9,238 nt of DNA from an uncultured Gammaproteobacteria bacterium (GTDB lineage: Bacteria > Pseudomonadota > Gammaproteobacteria > SZUA-140). The stretch spans positions 1-9,238 of the forward strand of contig CALZMY010000052.1 in the NCBI GenBank assembly GCA_945788675.1. Direction: 5' to 3'. The stretch's first letter is position 1; every line of letters begins with the position of its first letter. This document shows positions 1 to 6,649 of the stretch, one piece after another. The position numbers and the translations under genes are program-made. The notes under the pieces were generated by a model. The model saw nothing but the letters and a program-made list of their open reading frames with translations, was not told where the DNA came from and did not search any database.

Positions 1-426
1 CCGTCAAACGGCAGCGTGTCGATCGGACAGAACGGTGCCATCACCTACACCCCCAACAGCGGCTATGCGGGGAGTGACGCCTTCGCCTATCGCATGACTG
101 ATGCCGATGGGGATGCGAGCAGCGCCAGTGTGAATGTGACCGTTAATACGCCGGTAGTAGATGGAAGCACGATTACCCTTACATGGACCGCCCCCACAAC
201 AAAAACTGATAACACCCCACTCTCACTGAGTGAAATCGCAGGATATTCGGTGTATGTTGGAACTGATCCTGGCAATCTGTTTGCATTTGCTCTGATTAAT
301 GATGGCTCTACCACGCAATATACAATAGATAATAATTTGTTATCTGGGTCGTATTATGTTGCAATCACATCGTTTGATGCAGAATTTAATGAAAGTGCTT
401 ATTCAAATATAATCGCTATCCATTGA
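1..426 (+). CDS. C-terminal part of a cadherin/Ig-like plus fibronectin type III surface protein (5' cut by window)
   Basis: The frame is open from base 1 to a TGA at 424-426, so the gene starts upstream and about 141 codons are visible. Residues about 1-47 form the end of a cadherin-like/bacterial Ig tandem domain: a TYTPNSGY strand, then the DAFAYRMTDADGD hallmark, with Asp-rich calcium-type residues. After a short TP-rich linker, residues about 55-141 form an FN3-type beta-sandwich, with an LTWTAP strand, a GYSVYVGTDPG strand and a closing YYVAITSFDAEFNES strand. Such modules occur in large secreted or cell-surface proteins that act in adhesion or polysaccharide binding. No catalytic domain, anchor or secretion signal is visible in this part. 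An internal ATG at position 16 is not a credible start, because it falls inside the Ig-like domain. A paralogous C-terminus lies at 800-1306. The fold assignment is fairly secure; the protein's role is unknown. Confidence 0.75.
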   Translation, partial: PSNGSVSIGQNGAITYTPNSGYAGSDAFAYRMTDADGDASSASVNVTVNTPVVDGSTITLTWTAPTTKTDNTPLSLSEIAGYSVYVGTDPGNLFAFALINDGSTTQYTIDNNLLSGSYYVAITSFDAEFNESAYSNIIAIH

Positions 427-454
427 ATAGACCAGTACCTTCTTTGCGAGAAAA

Positions 455-802
455 ATGAAGTGGAGAACGGGTTATCAAAGAACAGCAGGCAAACTTCCCT
501 GTCACCGCACTATGCCGGGTAATGAAGGTTAACTACAGCGCCTACTACAATTGACGCTAGCTGGGCCTTTGGTGACCTACAGCGACACTTGAGCACTGTG
601 CCATCGAATGAAGGCGCTGCTCATGGAGTCCCGACAGAATTCGGGCAGCCATCAGATGATGAAACATCTACGCAAAGAAGGCTATGAAATTGGCCGCTAT
701 CGGATGCAAAGTCTGATGAATAATTTAGGCTTGACGGTTAAATGAAAAAAACGTTTTGTGTTGACCACCGCTAATAAACACAAGAAACCCGTCGCCAACA
801 AC
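455..802 (+). pseudogene. Remnant of IS3-family transposase (OrfB N-terminal half)
   Basis: Conceptual translation across frames recovers the N-terminal half of an IS3-family OrfB. ATG at 455 begins MKW. After a one-base frame change the text continues in frame 3 from about 471 (IKEQQANFPVTALCRVMKV, then NYSAYYN) to a TGA at 552-554. Frame 2 then resumes around 572 (VTYSDT, TGA at 590-592) and from 608 reads MKALLMESRQNSGSHQMMKH, then LRKEGYEIGRYRMQSLMNNL and GLTVK to a TGA at 743-745. It continues KKRFVLTTANKHKKPVANN. This matches the HTH_21-like region of OrfB, whose usual continuation is the DDE (rve) integrase domain. That domain is entirely missing, as is OrfA upstream. The element is therefore dead: at least one frameshift, three in-frame stops and truncation at both ends. 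I could not find terminal inverted repeats. The exact 3' limit is uncertain, because the last residues also suit the Ig-like domain that follows. Confidence 0.8.
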
Positions 803-1306
803 GATAGCCTTATCACCGATATAGATATGCCAGCCACCGTCAATGTCCTCAACAATGACAGCGGCCTTGAGGATGCCCCAATCACACTCATGATCACAAG
901 CCCACCTTTACGTGGCAACGTAACTATCGAACTAAATAACTCTGTCACATATACCCCTAATGCAGGGCACTTTGGAGTTGATAATTTTGCCTACAGCATT
1001 ACCGATGCAGACAATGATAGTGCAATTGCCAATGTCGAAATAAATGTGGTGTGCGCTTCAGGCAACTGTTCTCAAACCATCAGAATCTCCTGGGATGCCA
1101 ATTCAGAACCAGACCTCTCCGGATATTACCTCTATCATGGTACGCAACCGGGTGTATACACGGATAAAATCTGGCTTGGCAATGTCGCCTCATATGATCT
1201 CGAAATCCCAGACCTAACTGATCACTTCTTTGCAATATCAGCAGAGGATACCGCCGGCAATGAATCTGCTCGATCCGCAGAAGTTTCAATATTGATGGCA
1301 CAATAA
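758..1306 (+). CDS. Ig-like plus fibronectin type III protein fragment, in frame with the transposase remnant
   Basis: The frame is open after a TGA at 743-745 and ends in TAA at 1304-1306. The first start-like codon is GTG at 758, which still lies in transposase-derived sequence (LTTANKHKKPVANN). From about residue 15 it is an Ig/cadherin-like module: NDSLITDIDMPATVNVLNND, a VTYTPNAGHFG strand and a DNFAYSITDADND strand. An FN3-like domain follows (about residues 105-182: IRISWDANSEPDLSGYYLYH, then FFAISAEDTAGNES). It has the same architecture as the protein ending at 426, and matching strands are recognisably similar, so the two are paralogous C-termini. There is no signal peptide, no convincing ribosome binding site before 758 and no membrane anchor. 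Most likely this is a decapitated gene fragment left by recombination at the insertion element and not a functional protein; it could still be expressed as a small cytoplasmic product. Domain calls are solid; gene status is doubtful. Confidence 0.6.
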   Translation: MLTTANKHKKPVANNDSLITDIDMPATVNVLNNDSGLEDAPITLMITSPPLRGNVTIELNNSVTYTPNAGHFGVDNFAYSITDADNDSAIANVEINVVCASGNCSQTIRISWDANSEPDLSGYYLYHGTQPGVYTDKIWLGNVASYDLEIPDLTDHFFAISAEDTAGNESARSAEVSILMAQ

Positions 1307-1392
1307 TCAACTACTTGCTGGAAAAACCCATTAGCGACTACAATAAAATCTCTCAGCATCTGCTACGCAGAGAAGATGAGAATCATACTACG

Positions 1393-2058
1393 CTAATTGT
1401 TCAAACCGAAAGCGCTCAGGAACCTGTTCCATTTTTTTCTGTCTCCTGTGACTAATAGATTACCCTGCTTCTCAAGCGCTTTCGCACTGACATTACGAAA
1501 TACAAGGTCGGCGTATGTGTTAAGAGAAAGCTCAACACACGGAGTGTCAGCGCGCTCTTTTCCGAATCGTATATCTACACCTGCAGTAGAGAAGTCGACC
1601 TGATAGTATTCCTGCCGATCGTGCGCATATTCATTGTAAAAACAGAAAGTCACAACACCTTTTTGTTTGCTGTCATAGCGGGATTTGAGGTTAAGTAAAG
1701 CACGCCCCGGATCGACCTGCTCGTCTGGGTTAGGTCCGCCATGCATATAATTAAAACCAAACTGACTCAGCGCCAGCATCGCAGGCTCAAGCGCTCGTCC
1801 CAATACTGTCAGCTCATAGACATGCGGTGACCCTAGTGATGACTGCTGCGTTTTTTTGATCAAACCATTTTCTTCCATCTCTTTTAGTCGACTTGCGAGC
1901 AGGTTTGTCGTCACCCCAGGAAGGCGTTCAATCAGGTCAGAATAACGCCATGGCCCCAATAGCAAATCCCTCAGTATCAGAATCGTCCAACGTTCTCCTA
2001 TCACATCCATCGCCTTGGCCAATCCACAATATTGCTTGTAACAGCGTTTTTTACTCAT
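1393..2058 (-). CDS. HxlR-family winged-helix transcriptional regulator with C-terminal extension
   Basis: This 221-residue protein opens with an HxlR-type DNA-binding domain. Cys11 lies in YCGLAKAMDVIGERW, followed by TILILRDLLLGPWRYSDL, the recognition-helix region LPGVTTNLLASRLKEMEENG (residues 47-66) and a wing ending near YELTVLGR (81-88). HxlR proteins usually act as dimers and often sense electrophiles, aldehydes or redox state through a conserved N-terminal Cys. Here Cys6 and Cys11 are the N-terminal candidates. Residues about 110-221 form a C-terminal domain of the SCP2/sterol-carrier-like type often attached to long HxlR members, possibly for ligand binding (family knowledge). The ATG start is supported by AAGGA six bases upstream (complement of 2065-2069). 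The gene diverges from the membrane-protein gene at 2138, with a palindrome in the gap, so autoregulation and control of that neighbour are likely. The ligand is unknown. Confidence 0.88.
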   Translation of the reverse strand: MSKKRCYKQYCGLAKAMDVIGERWTILILRDLLLGPWRYSDLIERLPGVTTNLLASRLKEMEENGLIKKTQQSSLGSPHVYELTVLGRALEPAMLALSQFGFNYMHGGPNPDEQVDPGRALLNLKSRYDSKQKGVVTFCFYNEYAHDRQEYYQVDFSTAGVDIRFGKERADTPCVELSLNTYADLVFRNVSAKALEKQGNLLVTGDRKKWNRFLSAFGLNN

Positions 2059-2067
2059 CGAAAATCC

Positions 2068-2096
2068 TTGACATCAAAATACTATTAATTTTTAAT
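2068..2096 (+). promoter_or_regulatory. Sigma70-type promoter for the membrane protein/MAPEG pair
   Basis: TTGACA at 2068-2073 is a perfect -35 hexamer. It is followed by exactly 17 bp and TTTAAT at 2091-2096, which matches five of six bases of the -10 consensus. Transcription would start near 2103, giving a leader of about 35 nt to the ATG at 2138. An AAGAGG Shine-Dalgarno site (2125-2130) lies 7 nt before that ATG. The -35 hexamer also overlaps the ribosome binding site of the divergent regulator gene, which shows how compact the control region is. This is read directly from sequence; activity is inferred. Confidence 0.75.
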
Positions 2097-2100
2097 AGTA
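2080..2100. promoter_or_regulatory. Inverted repeat, probable operator of the HxlR regulator
   Basis: A perfect 9-bp inverted repeat, TACTATTAA (2080-2088) and TTAATAGTA (2092-2100), is separated by TTT. It occupies the spacer and -10 box of the plus-strand promoter and lies 22 bp upstream of the regulator's start codon. A dimeric winged-helix regulator bound here would block RNA polymerase at the membrane-protein promoter and could also affect its own transcription. The symmetry is seen directly. Assignment to the adjacent HxlR protein is an inference from position. The flanks (2074-2125) are very AT-rich, so some chance symmetry is expected, but 9 of 9 matched bases is beyond casual. Confidence 0.7.
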
Positions 2101-2137
2101 AATACTTTAATTAATAATATAAATAAGAGGCGTTATT

Positions 2138-2914
2138 ATGGAATTAGACGTAGTGCCCTCAAGTATACTATTTGCTGGGTTTATTTTACTGCCAATCCTG
2201 CTCGCCTGCTGGTGGATCTGGACTGCCGGTCATGCATTTGCTGTAGACAGCATACATAAGCCATCGAATCGTATAAATTCTGCTTCAGCACCTTTCAACA
2301 ACAAAGCTGCTCTGTCAGCCGCGGTTTTATTGCTGATCTGGCTAATTTTTGCGGCCTTCGTCGGCCACCAGGACTGGGCCCACACCTTCGACTCATTCCC
2401 ACCGCCCGGGGTACGCGCGTTCATTGCTGTTATCGTGATAACGATCATTCTCGCACTAACCAGACCGGGAAAGATTTTAGCCCTTAACACGCCATTGTGG
2501 TTACTTACTGGTTTTCAGGCATTCCGGATTCCCGTTGAATTCCTTATACACCAGGCCTACTTAGAAAAAATCACAATTATTGAGATGACCTATCTAGGTC
2601 GAAACTTTGACATTATGACTGGTGTTCTCGCCTTGCTAATTGCAATATATGCATACAAAAATAAAGTTTCAAACAAGGTTATTCTTGCCTGGAACATACT
2701 GGGCCTGGCTTTGCTGATCAATGTCGTCAGCACTGGCGTCATGTCAATGCCACATAACTTTCAGTTAATAGAGACCGATAAGCCCAATATATGGGTGATG
2801 TATTTTCCGTTCATATGGCTTCCTTTTGTCCTCGTTTGCTCGGCTTTATTCGGGCATCTGTTGATATTTCGATACCTGTTAGCCTGCAAACCTAAGCCTA
2901 ATCACCCAGTTTGA
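2138..2914 (+). CDS. Uncharacterised multi-pass inner-membrane protein
   Basis: This 258-residue protein has about seven hydrophobic segments, roughly residues 8-28, 57-75, 91-108, 117-127, 157-172, 181-203 and 220-248, so it is an integral inner-membrane protein. Notable polar motifs are FQAFRIPVEF (126-135) and IEMTYLGRNFDIMTG (148-162). Arg130, Glu134, Glu149, Arg155, Asn156 and Asp158 lie at or between membrane segments and could form a functional site. I recall similar FR-x-x-VE and GRNFDI-x-TG motifs in an uncharacterised bacterial membrane family, but I can name no function. The ATG at 2138 has a good AAGAGG site 7 nt upstream. The gene diverges from the HxlR regulator and is followed after 25 bp by the MAPEG gene, so the two plus-strand genes are probably co-transcribed and regulated by the HxlR protein. 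A stress or lipid-modifying role is only a guess from the neighbours. Confidence 0.8.
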   Translation: MELDVVPSSILFAGFILLPILLACWWIWTAGHAFAVDSIHKPSNRINSASAPFNNKAALSAAVLLLIWLIFAAFVGHQDWAHTFDSFPPPGVRAFIAVIVITIILALTRPGKILALNTPLWLLTGFQAFRIPVEFLIHQAYLEKITIIEMTYLGRNFDIMTGVLALLIAIYAYKNKVSNKVILAWNILGLALLINVVSTGVMSMPHNFQLIETDKPNIWVMYFPFIWLPFVLVCSALFGHLLIFRYLLACKPKPNHPV

Positions 2915-2939
2915 TAAGATCACACGAGGTATCTACCAT

Positions 2940-3326
2940 ATGATTACAGCACTATATGCATCAATTTGTGCATTAATTCTTATCATACTGTCACTGAATG
3001 TCATTAAGTTACGACGCGGCGAGCAAGTCAGCCTTGGAGATGGCGAAGTACAAGCGCTTAAAGTCGCCATTGCCGCACACTCCAACGCATCCCAGTATAT
3101 CCCAATCGCGCTACTGCTGATATTTATGCTGGAATATAACGGTGCCTTCGCGGTACTTGTTCATCTGGCGGGCATCATGTTAATTGCTGGACGAATCTTA
3201 CATGCAAGAGGGATAACTACGGCTTTTAAAGGCAGAGTATTAGGAATGCAGATAACGATTTGGACTATACTCTCATTAGCCATCGCCAATGTACTACTAG
3301 TCACGTATATGCAATTCTTTGCGTGA
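2940..3326 (+). CDS. MAPEG-family membrane protein
   Basis: The protein has 128 residues, the usual size for bacterial MAPEG (membrane-associated proteins in eicosanoid and glutathione metabolism) proteins, which form trimers of four-helix membrane subunits. Hydrophobic segments lie at about 3-21, 52-66, 68-84 and 104-124. The family signature is visible as KVAIAAHSNASQYIPIALLL (41-60; His47, Asn49, Pro55) and GRILHARGI (84-92). In many bacterial members the first motif reads H-x-N-x-x-E-Y-x-P; here Gln52 replaces the Glu that usually helps bind glutathione. The substrate may therefore differ, or activity may be weak. The start at 2940 is preceded by GAGG (2926-2929), a slightly long 10 nt away. 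The gene lies 25 bp after the membrane-protein gene and shares its promoter. Eukaryotic relatives are glutathione transferases or peroxidases; the function of bacterial YecN-like members is mostly unknown. Confidence 0.82.
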   Translation: MITALYASICALILIILSLNVIKLRRGEQVSLGDGEVQALKVAIAAHSNASQYIPIALLLIFMLEYNGAFAVLVHLAGIMLIAGRILHARGITTAFKGRVLGMQITIWTILSLAIANVLLVTYMQFFA

Positions 3327-3657
3327 TGAACATAATGCTGTATTTATAAACATACGAAATATCACTCCCATCACCGCTAACACCTCGCTACTTCATAGCA
3401 CGTCTGTGCCTCTTGCCCAATGAACACTGTTTAGCAACTCCATCATTACTTCAAAACTGCTGCTACCTATTTTCATACAAACCTGAAATCATACATGCAC
3501 TGACAAATCACAATAGAGCACTTAGACTGCTCCATCGTCACGCTTTGTCGATGGACCAATCTCGCTTCCTTTTTTACCATCAGATGATGGCACCCCATTT
3601 GCATATTTATAATAAAAACGCACTACTTATCAGGAACAATGTCGAATATTATGAATG

Positions 3658-3669
3658 CTTTGCGCAAAG
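3658..3669. promoter_or_regulatory. Perfect 12-bp palindrome upstream of the thiolase gene
   Basis: CTTTGCGCAAAG is fully self-complementary and lies 68 bp before the GTG start at 3738. It is a plausible regulator site, because the catabolic cluster must be controlled and no regulator gene for it lies in the window. No family could be assigned from the motif. A 12-bp palindrome in about 400 bp is uncommon by chance but not decisive. Confidence 0.35.
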
Positions 3670-3683
3670 ACTTTAACTTATTG

Positions 3684-3700
3684 ATTTCACGTCATGAAAT
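3684..3700. promoter_or_regulatory. Inverted repeat ATTTCA-N5-TGAAAT upstream of the thiolase gene
   Basis: Two 6-bp arms, ATTTCA (3684-3689) and TGAAAT (3695-3700), are separated by CGTCA. The site lies 37 bp before the start codon and 14 bp after the other dyad. Its size suits a dimeric TetR-, GntR- or MerR-type repressor, the classes known to control branched-chain and fatty-acid catabolism. The link is inferred from position alone. Confidence 0.35.
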
Positions 3701-3737
3701 TGGCCTCAAGGTAAGTCCTATATAAAGGAGATAAGCA

Positions 3738-4922
3738 GTGAAACAGCAAGAGATCGTGATCGTCGCAGCCAAGCGAACCCCGATCGGGGCCTTTCTTGGT
3801 CAATTTTCAGACACTCCGGCACCTGAACTTGGCGCTGCGGCAATAAGCGCAGCGCTGTCGGCATGTAGTCTTAGTGCAGATGCGATAGATGAGGTGCTAA
3901 TGGGCTGCGTGCTTCCTGCTGGACTCGGGCAGGCACCAACACGTCAGGCTGCACTACTCGCCGGGCTGTCGATCAACACTCCCTGTAGCACCATCAACAA
4001 GGTATGTGGCTCCGGTATGAAAACAGTGATGCTTGCTGCTGATGCAATTAAAGCCGGCTCAGCCAATGTTGTCATCGCAGGCGGTATGGAGTCGATGAGT
4101 CGCGCCCCCTACCTCGACCAAAAGCGACGCCAGGGCGCGCGCTTTGGACACGCTGAAGTACTCGATCACATGCTCTTCGATGGCCTGCAAAATGCCACGG
4201 ACGGCGCGGCGATGGGCATGTTTGCCGAGCACTGTGCAGAACATTTCAATTTCAGCCGTAACCAACTCGATACTTTCGCCACTGAGTCTGTCAATCGTGC
4301 CATTGCCGCTTGCGACAGCGGCGCATTCAATGATGAACTCACGACCGTCACCATTAATACTCGCAAGGGTGAACAGCAGATTAACACTGATGAAACCCCT
4401 TCTCGCTGTGATACCAGCAAGATCCCGAAACTAAAACCGGCCTTCAAAAAAGAGGGCGTCATTACCGCTGCAAATTCGTCATCACTTTCCGATGGAGCCG
4501 CTGCCATACTATTAATGTCTGCTGATGAGGCCCAAAAACGCAACATACAACCACTCGCACGCATCATTGCCCACAGCAGTCATGCGATGTTGCCGGAAGA
4601 GTTTACGCTCGCACCCATTCATGCCATTAGAAAACTCTACCAGAAAAGCGGTTGGCGCAATGACGATATCGACCTTTACGAGATCAATGAGGCCTTCGCC
4701 GCCGTCACGATGGGAGCGATACATGAGCTAAGACTCGACCATCAAAAAGTCAACGTCAACGGCGGTGCCTGCGCCCTCGGTCATCCTATCGGTGCATCGG
4801 GCACACGTATTATCGTCACACTATTACATGCATTAAGGGCGCGCGGCGGAAAACGCGGTATCGCCTCACTCTGCATCGGTGGCGGGGAAGCTACTGCAAT
4901 TGCCATTGAAACGATAGACTAA
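3738..4922 (+). CDS. Acetyl-CoA acetyltransferase (thiolase II family)
   Basis: This 394-residue protein has the length of biosynthetic/degradative acetyl-CoA acetyltransferases and an intact active site. The nucleophile is Cys90 in NKVCGSGMK, the NEAF motif is at 317-320, His349 is in GGACALGHPIGASGTR, and the second catalytic Cys379 is in CIGGGEA. It joins or splits acetoacetyl-CoA and acetyl-CoA; with the neighbouring liu genes it would cleave acetoacetyl-CoA formed after HMG-CoA lyase. Ile-derived 2-methylacetoacetyl-CoA is another possible substrate. The GTG start is fixed by a strong AAGGAG at 3725-3730, 7 nt upstream, and the N-terminus EIVIVAAKRTPIGAF aligns with the family start. It is the first gene of the plus-strand cluster; the liuB gene follows after 81 bp. 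Sequence alone does not separate AtoB-type from PhaA-type roles, but no polyhydroxybutyrate genes are nearby. Confidence 0.93.
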   Translation: MKQQEIVIVAAKRTPIGAFLGQFSDTPAPELGAAAISAALSACSLSADAIDEVLMGCVLPAGLGQAPTRQAALLAGLSINTPCSTINKVCGSGMKTVMLAADAIKAGSANVVIAGGMESMSRAPYLDQKRRQGARFGHAEVLDHMLFDGLQNATDGAAMGMFAEHCAEHFNFSRNQLDTFATESVNRAIAACDSGAFNDELTTVTINTRKGEQQINTDETPSRCDTSKIPKLKPAFKKEGVITAANSSSLSDGAAAILLMSADEAQKRNIQPLARIIAHSSHAMLPEEFTLAPIHAIRKLYQKSGWRNDDIDLYEINEAFAAVTMGAIHELRLDHQKVNVNGGACALGHPIGASGTRIIVTLLHALRARGGKRGIASLCIGGGEATAIAIETID

Positions 4923-4955
4923 CAATAGTTGACAGATTCGTACATTAGGAATTCA

Positions 4956-4967
4956 GGGAATATTCCC
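4956..4967. promoter_or_regulatory. Perfect palindrome GGGAATATTCCC between thiolase and liuB
   Basis: This 12-bp, fully symmetric site lies in the 81-bp gap, 36 bp before the liuB start. A TTGACA at 4929-4934 in the same gap looks like a -35 hexamer, but no good -10 sits 16-18 bp downstream. Either an internal regulated promoter or chance is possible. It is noted because gaps in this cluster are otherwise small (13-38 bp) or occupied by a repeat. Confidence 0.35.
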
Positions 4968-5003
4968 AGCACATAGCGCTACATAGATCACGGAATTGAG
5001 ACC

Positions 5004-6611
5004 ATGACGATTATTGAAAGTAAAATCGACACGCGAAGCGAAGAATTCACCGATAACAGCGGCCATATGCAGCTACAGGTCAATGACCTCAATGAGCGCT
5101 TACGTGATGTCAGGATCGGTGGTTCCAACAAGGCGCGTGATAAACACCTGCAACGCGGCAAGCTGCTGGTCAGAGATCGCATCAATATGCTGATTGATGA
5201 GGGATGCCCTTTCATGGAGTTTTCGGCACTCGCTGCCAACCATATGTATGGTGACAAGGTACCCAGCGCCGGCATCATCACCGGCATCGGCATCGTGCAT
5301 GGTCAGGAGGTGGTCATCATCGCCAACGATGCCACCGTCAAAGGCGGTACCTACTACCCAATCACCGCAAAAAAACACCTGCGTGCGCAGGAGATAGCCG
5401 AACAGAATCGCCTGCCTAGCATCTATCTGGTCGATTCTGGTGGTGCCTTCCTACCGATGCAGGATGAGGTCTTCCCGGATCGCGATAATTTTGGCCGTGT
5501 CTTTTATAATCAGGCAAGGCTCTCGGCACAGGGTATCCCACAGATTGCCGTCGTCATGGGATCCTGCACTGCAGGGGGTGCCTATGTACCGGCGATGGCC
5601 GATGAATGTGTCATCGTAAAATCACAGGGCACTATCTTCCTCGGTGGTCCACCGCTGGTTAAAGCAGCGACGGGTGAAGTAGTCGATATAGAAGAACTCG
5701 GAGGTGCTGAGATCCACAGCCGCGTGTCAGGTGTCACCGACTACATGGCTGAAGATGATGCCGATGCACTGCACATCACGCGCGATATCGTCGCCAATCT
5801 TAACCATCAAAAACAGGGTGTCATCAAACGTAAAGCGGTCACCAATCCACTCTATCCCGCCGAAGAACTCTACGGTATCGTGCCGTTTGATACTCGTAAA
5901 CAATATGACGTACGTGAAGTGATCGCACGTATCGTCGACGGTTCTGAGTTTCATGAATTTAAAAAACTCTTTGGCCAGACGCTGGTGTGTGGTTTCTCCC
6001 ATATACATGGCTATCCTGTTGGCGTCATCGCCAATAACGGCATCCTCTTTTCCGATTCGGCCCTCAAGGGGACCCACTTCATCGAGCTCTGTAACCAGCG
6101 CGGTATCCCGCTGTTATTTTTACAGAATATTGCTGGTTTCATGGTCGGCAAGAAATATGAACATGAAGGGATCGCCAAACATGGCGCCAAGATGGTCAAT
6201 GCCGTTGCCTGTAGCCAGGTACCGAAATTCACTGTCATCATCGGCGGCTCTTATGGGGCGGGGAATTACGCCATGTGTGGTCGTGCCTACAGTCCGCGGC
6301 AGTTATGGATGTGGCCTAACGCACGCATCTCTGTCATGGGGGGTGAAACCGCCGCGCATCTATTAAGCACTGTCAAAAAAGAGAGCCTCGCCAGGGCAGG
6401 AAAACAGTTTAGTGAAAAAGAAGAGGAAGCATTTGAAAATGAAATCCGCGAACAGTTTGATCGCCAGAGCCACCCCTATCACGCCACCGCACGACTATGG
6501 GATGATGGCATCATCGATCCAACGCAAACACGTGACCTGATCGGACAGGGCATTGCCGCCGCCATGAATGCCCCGATAAAAAAGACCGATTACGGTATCT
6601 TCCGGATGTAA
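5004..6611 (+). CDS. liuB: Methylcrotonoyl-CoA carboxylase, beta (carboxyltransferase) subunit
   Basis: At 535 residues, this matches LiuB/MccB in length. It transfers carboxyl from biotin to 3-methylcrotonyl-CoA, giving 3-methylglutaconyl-CoA in leucine catabolism. The N-terminal carboxyltransferase half (about 25-290) shows [20 protein letters not shown] (39-58), [18 protein letters not shown] (108-125), [17 protein letters not shown] (143-159) and [16 protein letters not shown] (186-201). The Gly-Gly-Ala within that last motif is the usual oxyanion element. The C-terminal half (about 295-535) has [20 protein letters not shown] (300-319), [21 protein letters not shown] (374-394) and [18 protein letters not shown] (415-432). 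The motif set separates it from propionyl-CoA and acetyl-CoA carboxylases (family knowledge). The ATG start has only a weak GAGA-like site before it, and the N-terminus before residue 20 is variable. It needs the biotinylated alpha subunit LiuD, which is not in this window. Confidence 0.95.
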   Translation: MTIIESKIDTRSEEFTDNSGHMQLQVNDLNERLRDVRIGGSNKARDKHLQRGKLLVRDRINMLIDEGCPFMEFSALAANHMYGDKVPSAGIITGIGIVHGQEVVIIANDATVKGGTYYPITAKKHLRAQEIAEQNRLPSIYLVDSGGAFLPMQDEVFPDRDNFGRVFYNQARLSAQGIPQIAVVMGSCTAGGAYVPAMADECVIVKSQGTIFLGGPPLVKAATGEVVDIEELGGAEIHSRVSGVTDYMAEDDADALHITRDIVANLNHQKQGVIKRKAVTNPLYPAEELYGIVPFDTRKQYDVREVIARIVDGSEFHEFKKLFGQTLVCGFSHIHGYPVGVIANNGILFSDSALKGTHFIELCNQRGIPLLFLQNIAGFMVGKKYEHEGIAKHGAKMVNAVACSQVPKFTVIIGGSYGAGNYAMCGRAYSPRQLWMWPNARISVMGGETAAHLLSTVKKESLARAGKQFSEKEEEAFENEIREQFDRQSHPYHATARLWDDGIIDPTQTRDLIGQGIAAAMNAPIKKTDYGIFRM

Positions 6612-6649
6612 CAGAAAGAATGTAACACGATGCGATATAGAGAAAAGAC

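Larger units (their letters stand above)
3327..3737. other. 411-bp intergenic region upstream of the catabolic cluster
   Basis: No convincing gene is present. A TTG-started open frame (3413-3676) has no ribosome binding site and no family resemblance. The region contains a 7-bp hairpin, TCCATCG / CGATGGA (3531-3537, 3549-3555), followed 14 nt later by six T residues (3570-3575), and a short CCATC / GATGG stem (3577-3581, 3586-3590). Neither is a textbook terminator, although either could end the MAPEG transcript. A perfect TATAAT lies at 3608-3613, with no good -35 at 16-18 bp, so it is only a possible weak or activator-dependent promoter for the thiolase gene. Two dyads lie between it and the thiolase start and are listed separately. 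Confidence 0.5.

Noticed and set aside
1351..1381. Imperfect hairpin between the FN3 fragment and the convergent HxlR gene (TCTCA/TGAGA outer, CTGC/GCAG inner)
   Set aside because: The stem is interrupted by an asymmetric internal loop and has no T-run on either side, so I would not call it a bidirectional terminator.
3531..3575. Possible intrinsic terminator: TCCATCG/CGATGGA stem followed by six T residues
   Set aside because: The stem has an 11-nt loop and the T-run starts 14 nt after it, while intrinsic terminators need the T-run immediately after the stem.
3413..3676. 87-codon open frame upstream of the thiolase gene
   Set aside because: It begins with TTG, has no Shine-Dalgarno site, has an unusual Cys/His-rich composition typical of non-coding translation, and resembles no family I know.
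4166..4567. 133-codon open frame on the minus strand inside the thiolase gene
   Set aside because: It is the antisense shadow of a gene with all catalytic motifs intact and has no ribosome binding site or recognisable domain.
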